From Sutcliffiella horikoshii DSM 8719 (GTDB lineage Bacteria > Bacillota > Bacilli > Bacillales > Bacillaceae_I): a stretch of 64,000 bases of DNA. Position 1 is the stretch's first letter, and each line of letters starts with the position of its first letter. Of this stretch, positions 15,848 to 28,056 are shown in pieces. Made by a program: the position numbers and the translations under genes. Where the stretch lies: NCBI GenBank assembly GCA_001648575.1, contig LQXN01000065.1, positions 1 to 64,000 on the forward strand, read 5' to 3'. The notes below the pieces were generated by a model that was not told where the DNA came from, did no database searches, and saw only the letters and a list, made by a program, of their open reading frames with translations.

Positions 15848-18053
15848 GCCAAATCCAGAGATGATCAAAGCGGAAGGCATTTACCGTGAAATGGGACTAA
15901 GCGATGAAGAGTTCCAGATGGTAGAAAAAATTCTTGGGCGCCTGCCGAACTACACAGAAACCGGACTATTTTCGGTAATGTGGTCCGAGCATTGCAGCTA
16001 CAAGAATTCCAAGCCTGTATTGCGAAAGTTCCCGATTGATGGGCCAAAAGTGTTGCAGGGTCCTGGGGAAGGTGCCGGAATCGTTGACATTGGTGACAAT
16101 CAGGCAGTGGTGTTCAAAATCGAGAGTCATAACCATCCGTCCGCGATCGAGCCTTACCAAGGTGCGGCAACAGGTGTCGGCGGGATCATCCGCGATGTCT
16201 TTTCGATGGGAGCTCGTCCGATTGCATTATTGAATTCTCTGCGCTTTGGAGAGCTGACAACTCCGCGCGTGAAATATTTGTTTGAAGAAGTGGTGGCAGG
16301 AATCGCAGGTTATGGTAACTGTGTGGGCATCCCGACAGTCGGCGGCGAGATCCAGTTCGACCCGGCTTATGATGGCAACCCGCTAGTGAACGCGATGTGT
16401 GTCGGTCTGATCAATCATGAAGATATCAAAAAAGGGCAGGCAAAGGGTGTAGGAAATACCGTCATGTACGTTGGGGCAAAAACGGGACGCGACGGCATTC
16501 ACGGGGCAACTTTTGCATCAGAAGAACTGTCTGAAGCGTCCGAAGAAAAACGTCCGGCGGTTCAAGTCGGCGATCCTTTTATGGAAAAATTATTGCTTGA
16601 AGCATGCTTGGAAATCGTGAAGTGGGATGGATTAGTCGGCATTCAGGATATGGGTGCAGCTGGTTTGACTAGTTCGTCTGCAGAAATGGCATCCAAGGCT
16701 GGTTCCGGAATCGAGATGAACCTGGATCTTGTACCGCAGCGTGAAACAGGCATGACTGGTTATGAAATGATGCTTTCTGAATCTCAAGAGCGCATGTTGA
16801 TTGTCGTAGAAGCGGGCCGTGAGCATGAAGCGCATGAGATCGTTTCAAAATATGGCTTGGAAGCTGTATCAATTGGAAAAGTGACGGATGATAAAATGTT
16901 GCGCCTTGTTCACAAAGGTGAGGTAATTGCAGATGTACCGGTAGATGCGTTGGCTGAAGAGGCACCTGTTTACCACAAACCTTCTAGTGAGCCTGCGTAT
17001 TATCGCGAGTTCCAGGAGATGGAGGTAGCGGTACCGGAAGTGGCGGACTATGAAGAGACATTGGTAGCTTTATTGAAGCAGCCGACGATCGCAAGTAAAG
17101 AGTGGGTTTACGACCAATATGACTATCAAGTACGTACAAATACGGTAGTAGTGCCAGGATCGGACGCGGCAGTTGTCCGTATCCGCGGAACGGAAAAAGC
17201 ATTGGCGATGACAACCGACTGTAACTCCCGTTATCTGTACTTGGATCCGGAAGTCGGCGGGATGATCGCGGTGGCAGAAGCGGCACGTAATATCGTATGT
17301 TCTGGTGCGAAACCGTTGGCTATCACAGACTGCCTGAATTTTGGTAATCCGGAAAAGCCGGAGATCTTCTGGCAGATTGAAAAAGCGACAGACGGTATGA
17401 GTGAAGCATGCCGCAAGCTTGAGTCGCCGGTTATCGGCGGAAATGTTTCCTTATATAACGAAACAAATGGAGTGGCAGTTTATCCAACACCTGTAGTCGG
17501 CATGGTTGGATTGATCGACGACTTGAAGCATGTGACAACTCAGGAATTTAAAAACGAAGGCGACCTGATTTATGTGATTGGAGAAACGGCTTCTGAGTTT
17601 GGCGGAAGTGAGCTGCAAAAGCTTACTTACGGCAAGATTTTCGGGAAGGCGCCTGCCATTGATTTAGACGTGGAAGCTAGACGTCAAGATGAGTTGTTGG
17701 CGGCAATCCGCGTTGGACTTGTGGCATCTGCCCATGATGTATCTGAAGGTGGCGTAGGAGTGTCTTTGGCGGAGAGTGCGATGGGCGCTCGTGGTTTGGG
17801 AGCATCTGTTACGCTTACCGGCGACATGACGTCTGCACTTTTCAGTGAAACGCAATCTCGTTTTGTTGTCTCTGTTCGTCCGGTAAACCAGGTAGCATTT
17901 GAGGCGGCGGTTGCGGATGCTAATTTAATAGGAACTGTGATAAGAACAGGAAATCTTCATATTGAATCGGCATCCCGTGAAGTGGCAGTCCATATGGCTG
18001 TGGACGACCTTCGCGATGCTTGGAAAGGAGCCATTCCATGCTTGCTGAACTAA
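15831..18053 (+). CDS. purL: FGAM synthetase large subunit PurL
   Basis: A 740-residue small-form PurL with duplicated AIR-synthetase-like halves. It converts FGAR, ATP and ammonia to [15 protein letters not shown] near residue 45 and [19 protein letters not shown] near residue 90 are hallmark segments. I start at ATG 15831 ([11 protein letters not shown]), which has GGAGGG seven bases upstream. A longer frame from 15777 has no SD. It overlaps purQ and purF. Confidence 0.96.
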   Translation: MSLLLEPNPEMIKAEGIYREMGLSDEEFQMVEKILGRLPNYTETGLFSVMWSEHCSYKNSKPVLRKFPIDGPKVLQGPGEGAGIVDIGDNQAVVFKIESHNHPSAIEPYQGAATGVGGIIRDVFSMGARPIALLNSLRFGELTTPRVKYLFEEVVAGIAGYGNCVGIPTVGGEIQFDPAYDGNPLVNAMCVGLINHEDIKKGQAKGVGNTVMYVGAKTGRDGIHGATFASEELSEASEEKRPAVQVGDPFMEKLLLEACLEIVKWDGLVGIQDMGAAGLTSSSAEMASKAGSGIEMNLDLVPQRETGMTGYEMMLSESQERMLIVVEAGREHEAHEIVSKYGLEAVSIGKVTDDKMLRLVHKGEVIADVPVDALAEEAPVYHKPSSEPAYYREFQEMEVAVPEVADYEETLVALLKQPTIASKEWVYDQYDYQVRTNTVVVPGSDAAVVRIRGTEKALAMTTDCNSRYLYLDPEVGGMIAVAEAARNIVCSGAKPLAITDCLNFGNPEKPEIFWQIEKATDGMSEACRKLESPVIGGNVSLYNETNGVAVYPTPVVGMVGLIDDLKHVTTQEFKNEGDLIYVIGETASEFGGSELQKLTYGKIFGKAPAIDLDVEARRQDELLAAIRVGLVASAHDVSEGGVGVSLAESAMGARGLGASVTLTGDMTSALFSETQSRFVVSVRPVNQVAFEAAVADANLIGTVIRTGNLHIESASREVAVHMAVDDLRDAWKGAIPCLLN

Positions 18054-19453
18054 AAGGCTTGAATGAAGAATGCGGGGTCTTCGGGATATGGGGACATCCC
18101 GAGGCGGCCCAGATCACCTATTACGGTCTGCACAGCTTGCAGCACCGTGGTCAGGAAGGCGCCGGCATTGTTTCAACAGATGGGGAGAAGCTTGGGGCAG
18201 TCAAAGGGGAAGGCCTTGTGAACGAAGTGTTCGGAAATGGTAGATTGCAAGAATTGGGTGCTGGAAAAGCCGCGATTGGCCATGTGCGTTATGCAACGGC
18301 AGGGGGCGGCGGATTCGAAAATGTGCAGCCCTTATTGTTCCACTCGCAATCTGGCAGTCTTGCACTTGCCCATAACGGGAATCTCGTCAATGCGAATGCA
18401 TTGAAGCACCAGCTAGAAACAATGGGGAGTATTTTACAGACGACATCTGATACGGAAGTGTTGGCTCACTTGATAAAAAGAAGTGGCTACACATTATTGA
18501 AGGATCGTGTGAAAAATGCTTTGTCGATGCTAAAAGGTGCATATGCCTTTTTGATCATGACAGAGACGGAAATGATGGTGGCACTTGATCCGAACGGCTT
18601 GCGTCCACTTTCATTGGGTAAGTTGAATGATGCGTATGTGGTGGCGTCCGAAACTTGTGCGTTTGATGTGGTCGGAGCGGAGTTCATCCGTGACATCGAG
18701 CCAGGGGAACTGTTGATTATCGATAATGGTGGCTTGCATTCTGAGCGGTTCACCTTGCATACCCAGCGATCGATGTGCAGCATGGAATACATTTATTTTT
18801 CCAGACCTGACAGCAATATTGACGGTATCAATGTTCATACAGCCAGAAAAAGCTTGGGCAAGCAGTTGGCAATGGAGTCAGCGGTGGAGGCGGACGTTGT
18901 AACTGGGGTACCGGATTCCAGTATTTCAGCGGCGATCGGCTATGCGGAACTTTCTGGCATTCCGTATGAGCTTGGACTGATCAAAAATAGATATGTAGGC
19001 CGGACGTTCATCCAGCCTTCCCAAGCATTGCGTGAGCAGGGGGTAAAAATGAAGCTTTCACCTGTTCGTGGGGTTGTAGAAGGAAAGCGCGTGGTGATGG
19101 TCGATGATTCGATCGTACGTGGGACGACAAGCAGAAGAATTGTGAAGATGCTTCGTGATGCAGGTGCGACCGAGGTGCATGTGCGCATCAGTTCACCGCC
19201 GATCAAGAATCCATGCTTTTACGGGATTGATACATCAACACATGAAGAGCTGATCGCATCTTCCCATTCCGTGGAGGAAATGCGCGAGATCATTGGTGCA
19301 GATTCGTTGGCATTCTTGAGCCCTGGTGGCATGGTCGAAGCGATCGACCGCCCGTTTGACGGCGAGACTCGCGGTCAGTGCATGGCGTGCTTTACCGGCA
19401 AGTATCCGACGGAAATTTATCCGGACACGGTGCTGCCGCATGAGAAGTGCTAA
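18038..19453 (+). CDS. purF: Amidophosphoribosyltransferase
   Basis: A 471-residue enzyme committing PRPP to purine synthesis. An eleven-residue propeptide ([11 protein letters not shown]) precedes the nucleophile Cys12 (CGVFGIWG), as in B. subtilis PurF, which is processed and carries a 4Fe-4S cluster. Likely cluster cysteines appear in [15 protein letters not shown] and [11 protein letters not shown]. The PRPP loop [14 protein letters not shown] is near residue 350. ATG 18038 has AAAGGAG upstream and lies inside the end of purL. A phased repeat array follows before purM. Confidence 0.96.
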   Translation: MLAELKGLNEECGVFGIWGHPEAAQITYYGLHSLQHRGQEGAGIVSTDGEKLGAVKGEGLVNEVFGNGRLQELGAGKAAIGHVRYATAGGGGFENVQPLLFHSQSGSLALAHNGNLVNANALKHQLETMGSILQTTSDTEVLAHLIKRSGYTLLKDRVKNALSMLKGAYAFLIMTETEMMVALDPNGLRPLSLGKLNDAYVVASETCAFDVVGAEFIRDIEPGELLIIDNGGLHSERFTLHTQRSMCSMEYIYFSRPDSNIDGINVHTARKSLGKQLAMESAVEADVVTGVPDSSISAAIGYAELSGIPYELGLIKNRYVGRTFIQPSQALREQGVKMKLSPVRGVVEGKRVVMVDDSIVRGTTSRRIVKMLRDAGATEVHVRISSPPIKNPCFYGIDTSTHEELIASSHSVEEMREIIGADSLAFLSPGGMVEAIDRPFDGETRGQCMACFTGKYPTEIYPDTVLPHEKC

Positions 19454-19485
19454 CTGTTATTCGGGGGTTGTTTTAGCGGAAAAGT

Positions 19486-19578
19486 TACAATAACAGTGGG
19501 ATATGTCACAATAACTGCTGAAAAACTCACAATAACGCTGCTAAAACTCACAATGACATCATAGAAACTCACAATAAC
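19486..19578. repeat. Phased 21-bp array 2 (core ACTCACAATAAC)
   Basis: Copies of (C/T)ACAATAAC start at 19486, 19507, 19528, 19549 and 19570, exactly 21 bases apart, with variable 12-base spacers. It lies between purF and purM, inside the pur transcript. Its core is the reverse complement of array 4 at 35486. Confidence 0.9.
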
Positions 19579-19644
19579 CATAATTGCGCGCAAATACATG
19601 GAGAAACCAAACATAATTACCTTTTTTCAAAAAAGATGCTAACA

Positions 19645-19680
19645 AAAAAGCGGCGGGATTCTTAAGATTCGTCGCTTTTC
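19645..19680 (+). terminator. Terminator-like hairpin between purF and purM
   Basis: AAAAGCGGCGGGATTC can pair with GATTCGTCGCTTTT (imperfect), with a short T tract. It ends about five bases before the purM SD. It may weaken readthrough or protect one mRNA segment. A role as a true terminator is doubtful because purM lacks an obvious promoter of its own. Confidence 0.45.
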
Positions 19681-19704
19681 CATTGGAAGGGAGACACGAC
19701 ACAT

Positions 19705-20745
19705 ATGGCAAATGCATACAAGCAAGCGGGTGTAGATATAGAAGCGGGCTATGAAGCGGTGACGCGTATGAAAAAACATGTGGCCAGAACGATGAGGCCA
19801 GAGGTGATGGGGGGACTTGGCGGATTTGGCGGCCTGTTTGACCTATCAGCAGTGAATGTGAAAAACCCGGTGCTCGTATCCGGTACGGACGGTGTCGGAA
19901 CAAAGCTGATGCTCGCATTCCAGCTCGACAAGCATGACACCATCGGGGTGGATGCAGTTGCGATGTGTGTCAACGATGTCGTCGTTCAAGGTGCAGAGCC
20001 GCTTTATTTTCTAGATTATATTGCATGCGGCAAAGCGGTGCCGGAACGAATTGAGAATATCGTCAAAGGAATAGCGGATGGCTGTGAACAGGCCGGATGC
20101 GCTTTAGTCGGCGGCGAAACGGCGGAAATGCCTGGCATGTATGATGACACGGAGTATGACCTGGCGGGATTTACGGTAGGTGTGGTGGAGAAAGAGCGAT
20201 TGATCAATGGCTCCAACATCAAACCGGGTAACGTGCTGATCGGCCTGAGCTCAAGTGGTATCCACAGCAATGGTTACTCTTTAGTTCGGAAAATCGTTTT
20301 TGAAAAAGGTCGGCTCGACTTGGACACGAAGTACGAAGGATTAAGCCGCCCACTAGGCGAAGAGCTTTTGACTCCAACGAAAATATATGTCAAACCGATC
20401 CTTGAAGTCTTGAAAAAATATGATATCAACGGCATGGCCCATATCACTGGCGGCGGATTTATCGAAAATATCCCGCGCATGCTTCCAGAAGGCCTGCAAG
20501 CAGAAGTGGATTATGGAACATGGCCGATCCCGCCGATCTTTGATCTTTTGCAAAAAGTTGGAGAATTGAACCGCAAGGAAATGTTCAATATTTTCAACAT
20601 GGGAATCGGAATGGTGCTTGCGATCAATGAAGAGATTTTACCGGAAGTGGTACGTATCCTGGAAGCGAACGGGGAGAAGGCTTATTTGATCGGCCGTGTG
20701 AAAGAGGGCGAAGGAATCACGTTTGGCGGAGGAGTAATCCGATGA
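19705..20745 (+). CDS. purM: AIR synthetase
   Basis: A 346-residue phosphoribosylformylglycinamidine cyclo-ligase, matching the B. subtilis length. It closes the imidazole ring to give AIR with [19 protein letters not shown] and [11 protein letters not shown] are conserved nucleotide- and substrate-binding segments, and a glycine-rich [13 protein letters not shown] lies near residue 250. SD GGAAGGGAG. It overlaps purN by four bases. Confidence 0.96.
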   Translation: MANAYKQAGVDIEAGYEAVTRMKKHVARTMRPEVMGGLGGFGGLFDLSAVNVKNPVLVSGTDGVGTKLMLAFQLDKHDTIGVDAVAMCVNDVVVQGAEPLYFLDYIACGKAVPERIENIVKGIADGCEQAGCALVGGETAEMPGMYDDTEYDLAGFTVGVVEKERLINGSNIKPGNVLIGLSSSGIHSNGYSLVRKIVFEKGRLDLDTKYEGLSRPLGEELLTPTKIYVKPILEVLKKYDINGMAHITGGGFIENIPRMLPEGLQAEVDYGTWPIPPIFDLLQKVGELNRKEMFNIFNMGIGMVLAINEEILPEVVRILEANGEKAYLIGRVKEGEGITFGGGVIR

Positions 20746-21347
20746 CAACAAGGATCGCCATCTTTGCATCAGGGAGTGGTTCTAATTTTCAAGCGTTAAC
20801 GGATGCTTGTCGATCTGGTGAACTGGATGCCACTCCTGCATTGCTTGTCTGTGACAAACCTGGCGCATACGTGGTAGAACGTGCGACGGCAGCAGACATT
20901 CCTTACTTTGCTTTTGCACCAAAAAGCTACAAGGATAAAGCGGAGTTTGAATCCCACATCCTTCAAGAACTAGCGCGCTATGAAGTCGACTTTATTGTCC
21001 TTGCTGGCTATATGCGCCTGATCGGCCCGACATTATTGACTGCTTTCAGAGGAAGGATCGTCAACATCCATCCATCCATTTTACCGGCGTTCCCTGGCCT
21101 TGATGCAGTTGGTCAAGCGCTTGAGTATGGTGTGAAATTGACAGGGGTGACGATTCATTTTGTCGATGAAGGCATGGACACAGGTCCGATCATCGCGCAA
21201 CAGGCAATCGAAGTAGAAGTGGACGATACCCGAGAAACGTTAGAAAAGAAAATTCATCAAGTGGAACATACATTTTACCCAAAAACCCTACAACAACTTT
21301 TAGAGAGGCAGCGATACGATGAGAGCATTAGTGAGTGTTTCCAATAA
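20742..21347 (+). CDS. purN: GAR transformylase
   Basis: A 201-residue 10-formyltetrahydrofolate-dependent phosphoribosylglycinamide formyltransferase. The catalytic Asn/His pair is in [14 protein letters not shown] (~residues 105-118). The Asp lies in [10 protein letters not shown] (~145), and the GSGSNFQ phosphate loop is at the N-terminus. It overlaps purH by 29 bases, so translation of the two is probably linked. Confidence 0.95.
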   Translation: MTTRIAIFASGSGSNFQALTDACRSGELDATPALLVCDKPGAYVVERATAADIPYFAFAPKSYKDKAEFESHILQELARYEVDFIVLAGYMRLIGPTLLTAFRGRIVNIHPSILPAFPGLDAVGQALEYGVKLTGVTIHFVDEGMDTGPIIAQQAIEVEVDDTRETLEKKIHQVEHTFYPKTLQQLLERQRYDESISECFQ

Positions 21348-22848
21348 AGAGGGCATTGTCCCATTTGTACAACAATTAGTGGACCTTGGAGTGGAGGTAA
21401 TCTCCACCGGCGGCACCAAGAAAGTTTTGCAGGAAAATGGTGTGAAGGTCATCGGCATTTCTGAAGTGACAGGCTTCCCGGAAATCCTGGATGGCCGCGT
21501 GAAAACCTTGCACCCGATGATCCATGGTGGATTATTGGCGATGCGGGACAACGAAAGTCACAAAGCGCAGCTTGAGGAGCATGGAATTACCCCGATCGAC
21601 TTAGTTGTGGTAAACCTTTACCCATTTAAAGAGACGATCTCTAAAGCGGATTCCACGTTTGAAGATGCGATTGAAAACATTGATATCGGCGGCCCGACGA
21701 TGCTTCGTGCAGCTGCAAAGAATCATAAGGATGTTGCGGTTTTAGTGGATCCGGTTGATTACGAGGGGGTTATTGCTGAGTTAAAAGCAAGCGGGAAAGT
21801 GGAGGTGGCCACACGCCGTCGCCTTGCAGCAAAAGTATTCCGCCATACAGCAGCATACGACGCGATGATCTCCAACTACTTGACAGAAGCGGTGGAAGAA
21901 AAGCATCCCGAGTCCTTGACTGTTACGTTTGAGAAAAAACAAGGTTTGCGATACGGAGAGAATCCACACCAACAGGCAGCATTCTACCAGACGCCACTCG
22001 TGTCCGAATTCTCGATTGCATCTGCCGAACAGCTTCATGGAAAAGAATTATCCTACAACAACATCAATGACGCAGACACTGCTTTGCAGATCGTAAAAGA
22101 ATTCAAAGACCCCGCGGTAGTTGCAGTAAAACATATGAACCCATGTGGTGTGGGTACTGCTGCCACAACAGTGGAAGCATACCGCCGTGCATATGAAGCG
22201 GATCCCGTATCCATTTTCGGCGGCATCATCGCTTTCAACACGGAAGTGGATAAGGAAACGGCAGAGCTTTTGCATGAACTATTTTTAGAGATCGTCATCG
22301 CGCCATCCTTCACTGAGGACGCTTTGGCAGTGTTAAAGCAGAAAAAGAACATCCGATTATTGGTGGTCGAAATGAATGGGCAAGATGTGCTGCAATCCCG
22401 CATGGTTTCTGTTCGCGGAGGTCTTTTGGTGCAGGATGAGGACCAGTTTGGCTTGGAAGATGCGACGGTTAGTGTTCCAACGAAGCGTGAGCCGACAGAG
22501 CAGGAGTGGGCGGACCTGAAGCTTGCATGGAAAGTCGTGAAGCATGTGAAATCCAATGCCATCGTCCTTGCAAAAGAAGGGCAGACGGTCGGCGTCGGTG
22601 CAGGACAGATGAACCGTGTCGGTGCAGCGAAAATTGCCATCGAGCAAGCTGGCGAAAAAGCGGCCGGTTCCGCACTTGGATCAGACGCATTCTTCCCGAT
22701 GAACGACACAGTCGAAGCAGCCGCAAAAGCGGGCGTAACGGCAATCATCCAGCCAGGCGGCTCCATCAAGGATGAAGATTCCATCAAAAAAGCCGACGAA
22801 TACGGCATCACGATGGTATTCACAGGGATGAGACATTTTAAGCATTAA
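21319..22848 (+). CDS. purH: Bifunctional AICAR transformylase / IMP cyclohydrolase
   Basis: A 509-residue enzyme carrying the last two steps to IMP. The N-terminal ~190 residues form the MGS-like cyclohydrolase domain ([23 protein letters not shown]). The remainder is the AICAR transformylase domain ([37 protein letters not shown]). ATG 21319 lies inside purN. An array of 21-bp repeats follows before purD. Confidence 0.96.
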   Translation: MRALVSVSNKEGIVPFVQQLVDLGVEVISTGGTKKVLQENGVKVIGISEVTGFPEILDGRVKTLHPMIHGGLLAMRDNESHKAQLEEHGITPIDLVVVNLYPFKETISKADSTFEDAIENIDIGGPTMLRAAAKNHKDVAVLVDPVDYEGVIAELKASGKVEVATRRRLAAKVFRHTAAYDAMISNYLTEAVEEKHPESLTVTFEKKQGLRYGENPHQQAAFYQTPLVSEFSIASAEQLHGKELSYNNINDADTALQIVKEFKDPAVVAVKHMNPCGVGTAATTVEAYRRAYEADPVSIFGGIIAFNTEVDKETAELLHELFLEIVIAPSFTEDALAVLKQKKNIRLLVVEMNGQDVLQSRMVSVRGGLLVQDEDQFGLEDATVSVPTKREPTEQEWADLKLAWKVVKHVKSNAIVLAKEGQTVGVGAGQMNRVGAAKIAIEQAGEKAAGSALGSDAFFPMNDTVEAAAKAGVTAIIQPGGSIKDEDSIKKADEYGITMVFTGMRHFKH

Positions 22849-22915
22849 GTTAGGGAAGAGGAGGGTGCGGCGGCTTGTGTACGTTTTTACCCTTCTCTTA
22901 CCGCTCTGAATGCTT

Positions 22916-23114
22916 TGAAGGGATTATTGGGGATTGTGACGGGATTTCGTTGAGATATGACGGGATTTTCTCTCGTTATGAAGGGATTTTTCCGACTTAT
23001 GACGGGATTACCTGATAGTTGTATCCTGTACCATTAATATAAAGTAGTCATTTTCATTCATAAGCAGGAATTTGCTGATTATATGACGGGATTAAGGATT
23101 CTTGTGACGGGATT
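22916..23114. repeat. Phased 21-bp array 3 (core TGACGGGATT)
   Basis: TGA(C/A)GGGATT starts at 22916, 22937, 22958, 22979, 23000, 23084 and 23105. All differences are multiples of 21 (the 23000-23084 gap is exactly four units), and a degenerate in-phase copy (AGCAGGAATT) sits at 23063. It fills the purH-purD gap within the pur operon. Keeping phase across the degenerate stretch suggests selection on spacing or an ancient uniform array. Confidence 0.92.
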
Positions 23115-23191
23115 AAACCAATTTACCTTTCGAAGAGAGCATTGTAACGCCAAATCACTAAACAAAACCCCATAACACGTCAGGAGGATAA

Positions 23192-24551
<1,360 letters not shown>

Positions 24552-24593
24552 TGTTCATACCTCCTTATATGGTTCGACGTGAGTGAAGAAAAT

Positions 24594-24628
24594 CCTTTGG
24601 GGGTCTGACCCCCAAAGGTGTTTTTTTT
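24594..24628. terminator. Terminator built on a REP-like palindrome (end of pur operon)
   Basis: CCTTTGGGGGTC and GACCCCCAAAGG form a perfect 12-bp stem around a single T, followed by TGTTTTTTTT on the plus strand. The core GGGGTCTGACCCC is the same palindrome seen elsewhere as a dispersed repeat. It is the only good terminator after purD and may also stop minus-strand transcripts. Confidence 0.85.
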
Positions 24629-24680
24629 AGTCCCTTTAATCCTTTAAGTCCAATAAATCCTCAAAATCCTCTAACCCCCC

Positions 24681-25001
24681 TTAAGAAGGATTATAAGAAT
24701 CCCCAGCACCGCTGTCCCCGCCGTCGGCTTGTGCTTCGAAGTCGTCGAAGTCGAAGTTGTAGTGGTTGTTTTCGCTGTTGTGGTCGTGGCGGTATTCTTG
24801 GAAGCGTTCGAAGCCTTGTGTCAGCGGGCAGTAACGCAGGATGCCTTCTGCGATTTTCATTCCTGCTAGCAGGGCAACGAGCTTGTAGGAATCACGATGC
24901 GGACGACGCACCATTTTGCTTGTGATCCAGGCCAAGATTGCAAAGCCTGCTGAAATGCGGATCATGGCATTGACGATGCTGATATTCGGTTTTACCTTCA
25001 T
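24681..25001 (-). CDS. DUF2892-type membrane protein
   Basis: A 106-residue protein. Residues ~8-28 and ~40-62 are hydrophobic and resemble the DUF2892 / YgaP transmembrane hairpin (NAMIRISAGFAILAW and LLAGMKIAEGILRYCPLT). The C-terminal 40 residues are rich in Asp, Asn and Gly. I use ATG 25001, with TTGGAGGG upstream; a longer frame from 25058 lacks an SD. It precedes and diverges from yerA. Function is unknown. Confidence 0.8.
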   Translation of the reverse strand: MKVKPNISIVNAMIRISAGFAILAWITSKMVRRPHRDSYKLVALLAGMKIAEGILRYCPLTQGFERFQEYRHDHNSENNHYNFDFDDFEAQADGGDSGAGDSYNPS

Positions 25002-25186
25002 AATAAATCCCTCCAATAATATTTTCTGAATTTTCCACAAAGTTTTAAAAATTTTCACATAATTATTACGAACGGTAATGCAAGCTAAACACTGTTATGG
25101 TAACATGGTAAAAAGAGGTTATATCACAATAATTTTCGCGACAAAACCTTAAGCTGATACAATCTCACAAAGAGTGGGTGATAAGC

Positions 25187-26932
25187 ATGCATGAACAAGC
25201 ATATAGATGGAAATGCAAAAAAATACGGGAACAGGTTTCGGTGATTGACGGAAAGAAAGCACCGACCATCCTCCTTACCAATGCCACATACCTTAATGTG
25301 CAACTGAAAACCTGGATGACAGCGAACATCTGGATCCATGAAGACCGAATCGTCTATGTAGGCGACGAGCTTCCTGCTAATACGAAAAATACGGAAGTGG
25401 TCAATTGTGAGTCGTTCTATTTGGTTCCAGGATACATAGAGCCTCATGTACATCCGTTTCAACTTTATAATCCCCTTTCCTTTGCGCAATATGCATCAAA
25501 ATTGGGAACGACAACATTCGTCAATGACAATTTAATGCTTACTTTACAGATGACCAAAAAGAAAGCGTTTACTTTTATAGAGAAAATGAATAAATCAGCA
25601 GCGACCATGTACTGGTGGTGCAGATTCGATGCGCAGACCGAGATAAAAAATGAGGAGCAGATCTTTTCCAACCCAAATATGAAAAGCTGGTTGGATCATC
25701 CTTTAGTCATGCAAGGCGGCGAATTGACAAGCTGGCCGAAGCTGATGGCCGGGGACGATATGATCCTGCAGTGGGTGCAGGAAGCAAAGGCGCGAAGAAA
25801 GCCTGTGGAGGGCCATTTTCCCGGTGCTTCAGAAAAGACGCTGACAAAAATGCAGCTGCTTGGCATCCATAGCGATCATGAAGCGATGACCGGAGCGGAT
25901 GTCATCAAGCGAGTTTCTCAAGGCTATCATGCCTCCCTTCGCTATTCGTCCATCCGACCTGATTTGCCATTGATTCTTGAAGAGCTCGAGGCTTCAGGTG
26001 TTCATTACTATGATCAGACTTTCTTCAATACAGATGGCTCCACGCCAAGTTTTTATGAAAGCGGTGTCATCGACAGAACCATCGCTATCGCACTAGATAA
26101 AGGAGTTCCGACCATCGAAGCTTATCGGATGGCCTCCTATAATGCGGCAAGGCACTTCTCGATCGATGCCCTTCATGGCAGCATTGCGCCTGGGCGGATC
26201 GCCAACATCAATTTCCTGAAGGCAAAAGAAGATCCGACCCCTGTTTCTGTTTTATCAAAGGGAATTTGGGTGACAAGGGAGAACACGCCAAACGCCAAGG
26301 CGTTCCCAGAGCAGGATTGGAACTCCCTTGGACTAGAGCCGCTTAAACTTGATTGGGAGCTTTCCATAGATGACCTGCAATTTTCAATGGCATTAGGGAT
26401 GGAAATGGTCAACGAAGTGATCATCAAACCATATACTATCACGGTGGATGTTTCAGTGGACCGCCTGTCAACAAGGCATGACGAGTCCTTCCTAATGCTC
26501 ATCGACCGGGCTGGAAAGTGGCGTGTGAACACGATCATCAAAGGTTTTGGCACGCATGTACAAGGATTTGCAAGCTCGTATTCCAATACCGGAGACATCG
26601 TGCTGATCGGCAAAGATAAAGAAGCGATGCTGAAAGCTTTTCAACAGATGAAGGAACTTGGTGGAGGAATGGTGCTTGTCGAGGATGATGAAATCATTTG
26701 TGATATCCCGTTGCCGCTTGCTGGAGGCATGTCCAATTGTGACATGGAAGAGCTGATGAAACAGGAAACAGAACTGCGGAATCAACTGTTTGCAAGGGGC
26801 TACAGCTTCAATGATCCAATTTACACTTTACTATTTTTATCGTCTACACATCTTCCTTATATTAGAATAACACCTAGAGGAATCTACGATGTGATGAATA
26901 AAACGGTACTCTTTCCGTCAATAATGCGTTAA
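25187..26932 (+). CDS. yerA: Adenine deaminase-like amidohydrolase YerA
   Basis: A 581-residue amidohydrolase, matching B. subtilis YerA in length and position after the pur operon. The metal-binding H-x-H is in GYIEPHVHPFQ (~residue 88). A second active-site segment reads GHFPGASEKTL...SDHEAM, close to true AdeC. The AdeC HxHIESS stretch is replaced by HVHPFQLYNP, so activity on adenine is uncertain. I use ATG 25187, which has GGGTG seven bases upstream; a GTG at 25178 overlaps that SD. A role in purine salvage is inferred from fold and context. Confidence 0.88.
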   Translation: MHEQAYRWKCKKIREQVSVIDGKKAPTILLTNATYLNVQLKTWMTANIWIHEDRIVYVGDELPANTKNTEVVNCESFYLVPGYIEPHVHPFQLYNPLSFAQYASKLGTTTFVNDNLMLTLQMTKKKAFTFIEKMNKSAATMYWWCRFDAQTEIKNEEQIFSNPNMKSWLDHPLVMQGGELTSWPKLMAGDDMILQWVQEAKARRKPVEGHFPGASEKTLTKMQLLGIHSDHEAMTGADVIKRVSQGYHASLRYSSIRPDLPLILEELEASGVHYYDQTFFNTDGSTPSFYESGVIDRTIAIALDKGVPTIEAYRMASYNAARHFSIDALHGSIAPGRIANINFLKAKEDPTPVSVLSKGIWVTRENTPNAKAFPEQDWNSLGLEPLKLDWELSIDDLQFSMALGMEMVNEVIIKPYTITVDVSVDRLSTRHDESFLMLIDRAGKWRVNTIIKGFGTHVQGFASSYSNTGDIVLIGKDKEAMLKAFQQMKELGGGMVLVEDDEIICDIPLPLAGGMSNCDMEELMKQETELRNQLFARGYSFNDPIYTLLFLSSTHLPYIRITPRGIYDVMNKTVLFPSIMR

Positions 26933-26979
26933 AATGTAAAAGTAAATGAAATTACTTCAAAGGTTGTGTTTTTGTAAGG

Positions 26980-28029
26980 ATGAGTAGTAACAAGTTAGTC
27001 CTGATCGGTACAGTCTTCATGCTTCTTTTAGCTGGCTGTCAATCAGGGAATTCCGATGTCGATACAGCAAAAAAGCCAAAGGAAAGTAATGAACAAGTTG
27101 TCAAAGAGGAAGAAAAAGTGGGAACAGAGGTTTCTGAACCACTCGAAACGGCCCCTTTGACAGGAGAAGCCGTCGAGCGGAAAGTCGAGGCACGCCCAGT
27201 TGCCGTCATGATCAATAATGACGCAAAGGCACGGCCGCAATCAGGCCTTCATAAAGCCGACATTGTGTATGAAGTGCTTGCAGAAGGTGACATAACAAGG
27301 TTTCTCGCGATTTTTCACAGTGAAATGCCTGAGACAGCAGGCCCTGTCAGGAGTGCAAGGGATTATTTCGTTGATTTGACTAAAGCCTATGATGCCCTCT
27401 ATGTTTTTCACGGATGGAGTCCTGAAGCGAAAAATAAAATAGAGAATAAAGAAGTGGACGGGATAAACGGGTTGACTTACGATGGTTCGCTCTTTAAGCG
27501 TGCAAGCTTCCGTAAAGCACCGCATAATTCCTATATCACCTCTGAAAATATTAAAAAAGGCGCCGAACAGCTGAATTATTCATTACAAGCACATGTACCC
27601 TCCTTTACCTTTTTGAAGGAAGGGCAGACCACTCACCTTGATGGAACGGCTGCTGAACAGGTGAAAATAGAATACTCATCAAGAATGACGACACACGTTG
27701 ATTATAAATATGACCCAATACAACAGGCTTATGTCCGTTACAGTGCCGGCGAGAAACTCACCGATCTGGAAACGGAAGAAGACATCGTCGCCCATAACGT
27801 TTTCATCATCGAGACGTCGCACACCGTTATTGACGACCAAGGAAGAAAAGAAATCGATATAACATCCGGTGGAAATGGAGTGCTGATCCAAAACGGAGAG
27901 AGCTTTGAAGTCGAATGGAAATCGGCGGAAGGGAAACTCCTCCCATATGCCAATGGCAAACAAGTGCCGCTCGCTCCGGGAAAAACCTGGATTCAGATCG
28001 TTCCAGATTTAAAAATAGTCTCATACTAG
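26980..28029 (+). CDS. yerB: DUF3048 lipoprotein YerB
   Basis: A 349-residue secreted lipoprotein. A signal peptide ends in the lipobox LLLAGC (Cys ~20). An acidic linker follows, then the DUF3048 N- and C-terminal domains (ARPVAVMINNDAKARPQSGL...DIVYE and WKSAEGKLLPYANGK). The order yerA-yerB-yerC matches B. subtilis. The SD is weak (GTAAGG). Function is unknown; an envelope location is expected. Confidence 0.9.
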   Translation: MSSNKLVLIGTVFMLLLAGCQSGNSDVDTAKKPKESNEQVVKEEEKVGTEVSEPLETAPLTGEAVERKVEARPVAVMINNDAKARPQSGLHKADIVYEVLAEGDITRFLAIFHSEMPETAGPVRSARDYFVDLTKAYDALYVFHGWSPEAKNKIENKEVDGINGLTYDGSLFKRASFRKAPHNSYITSENIKKGAEQLNYSLQAHVPSFTFLKEGQTTHLDGTAAEQVKIEYSSRMTTHVDYKYDPIQQAYVRYSAGEKLTDLETEEDIVAHNVFIIETSHTVIDDQGRKEIDITSGGNGVLIQNGESFEVEWKSAEGKLLPYANGKQVPLAPGKTWIQIVPDLKIVSY

Positions 28030-28056
28030 TCTTACTAAGCAAAGGAGAAATCTATC

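Noticed and set aside
22053-22823. 256-codon open frame antisense to purH
   Set aside because: It mirrors the codon bias of purH, lacks an SD and encodes no recognisable domain. purH is certain on the plus strand.
25060-25085. PurBox upstream of yerA (TTACGAACGGTAAT)
   Set aside because: A single box-like sequence without an inverted partner at the proper distance. I do not know yerA as a PurR target, so it is not called.
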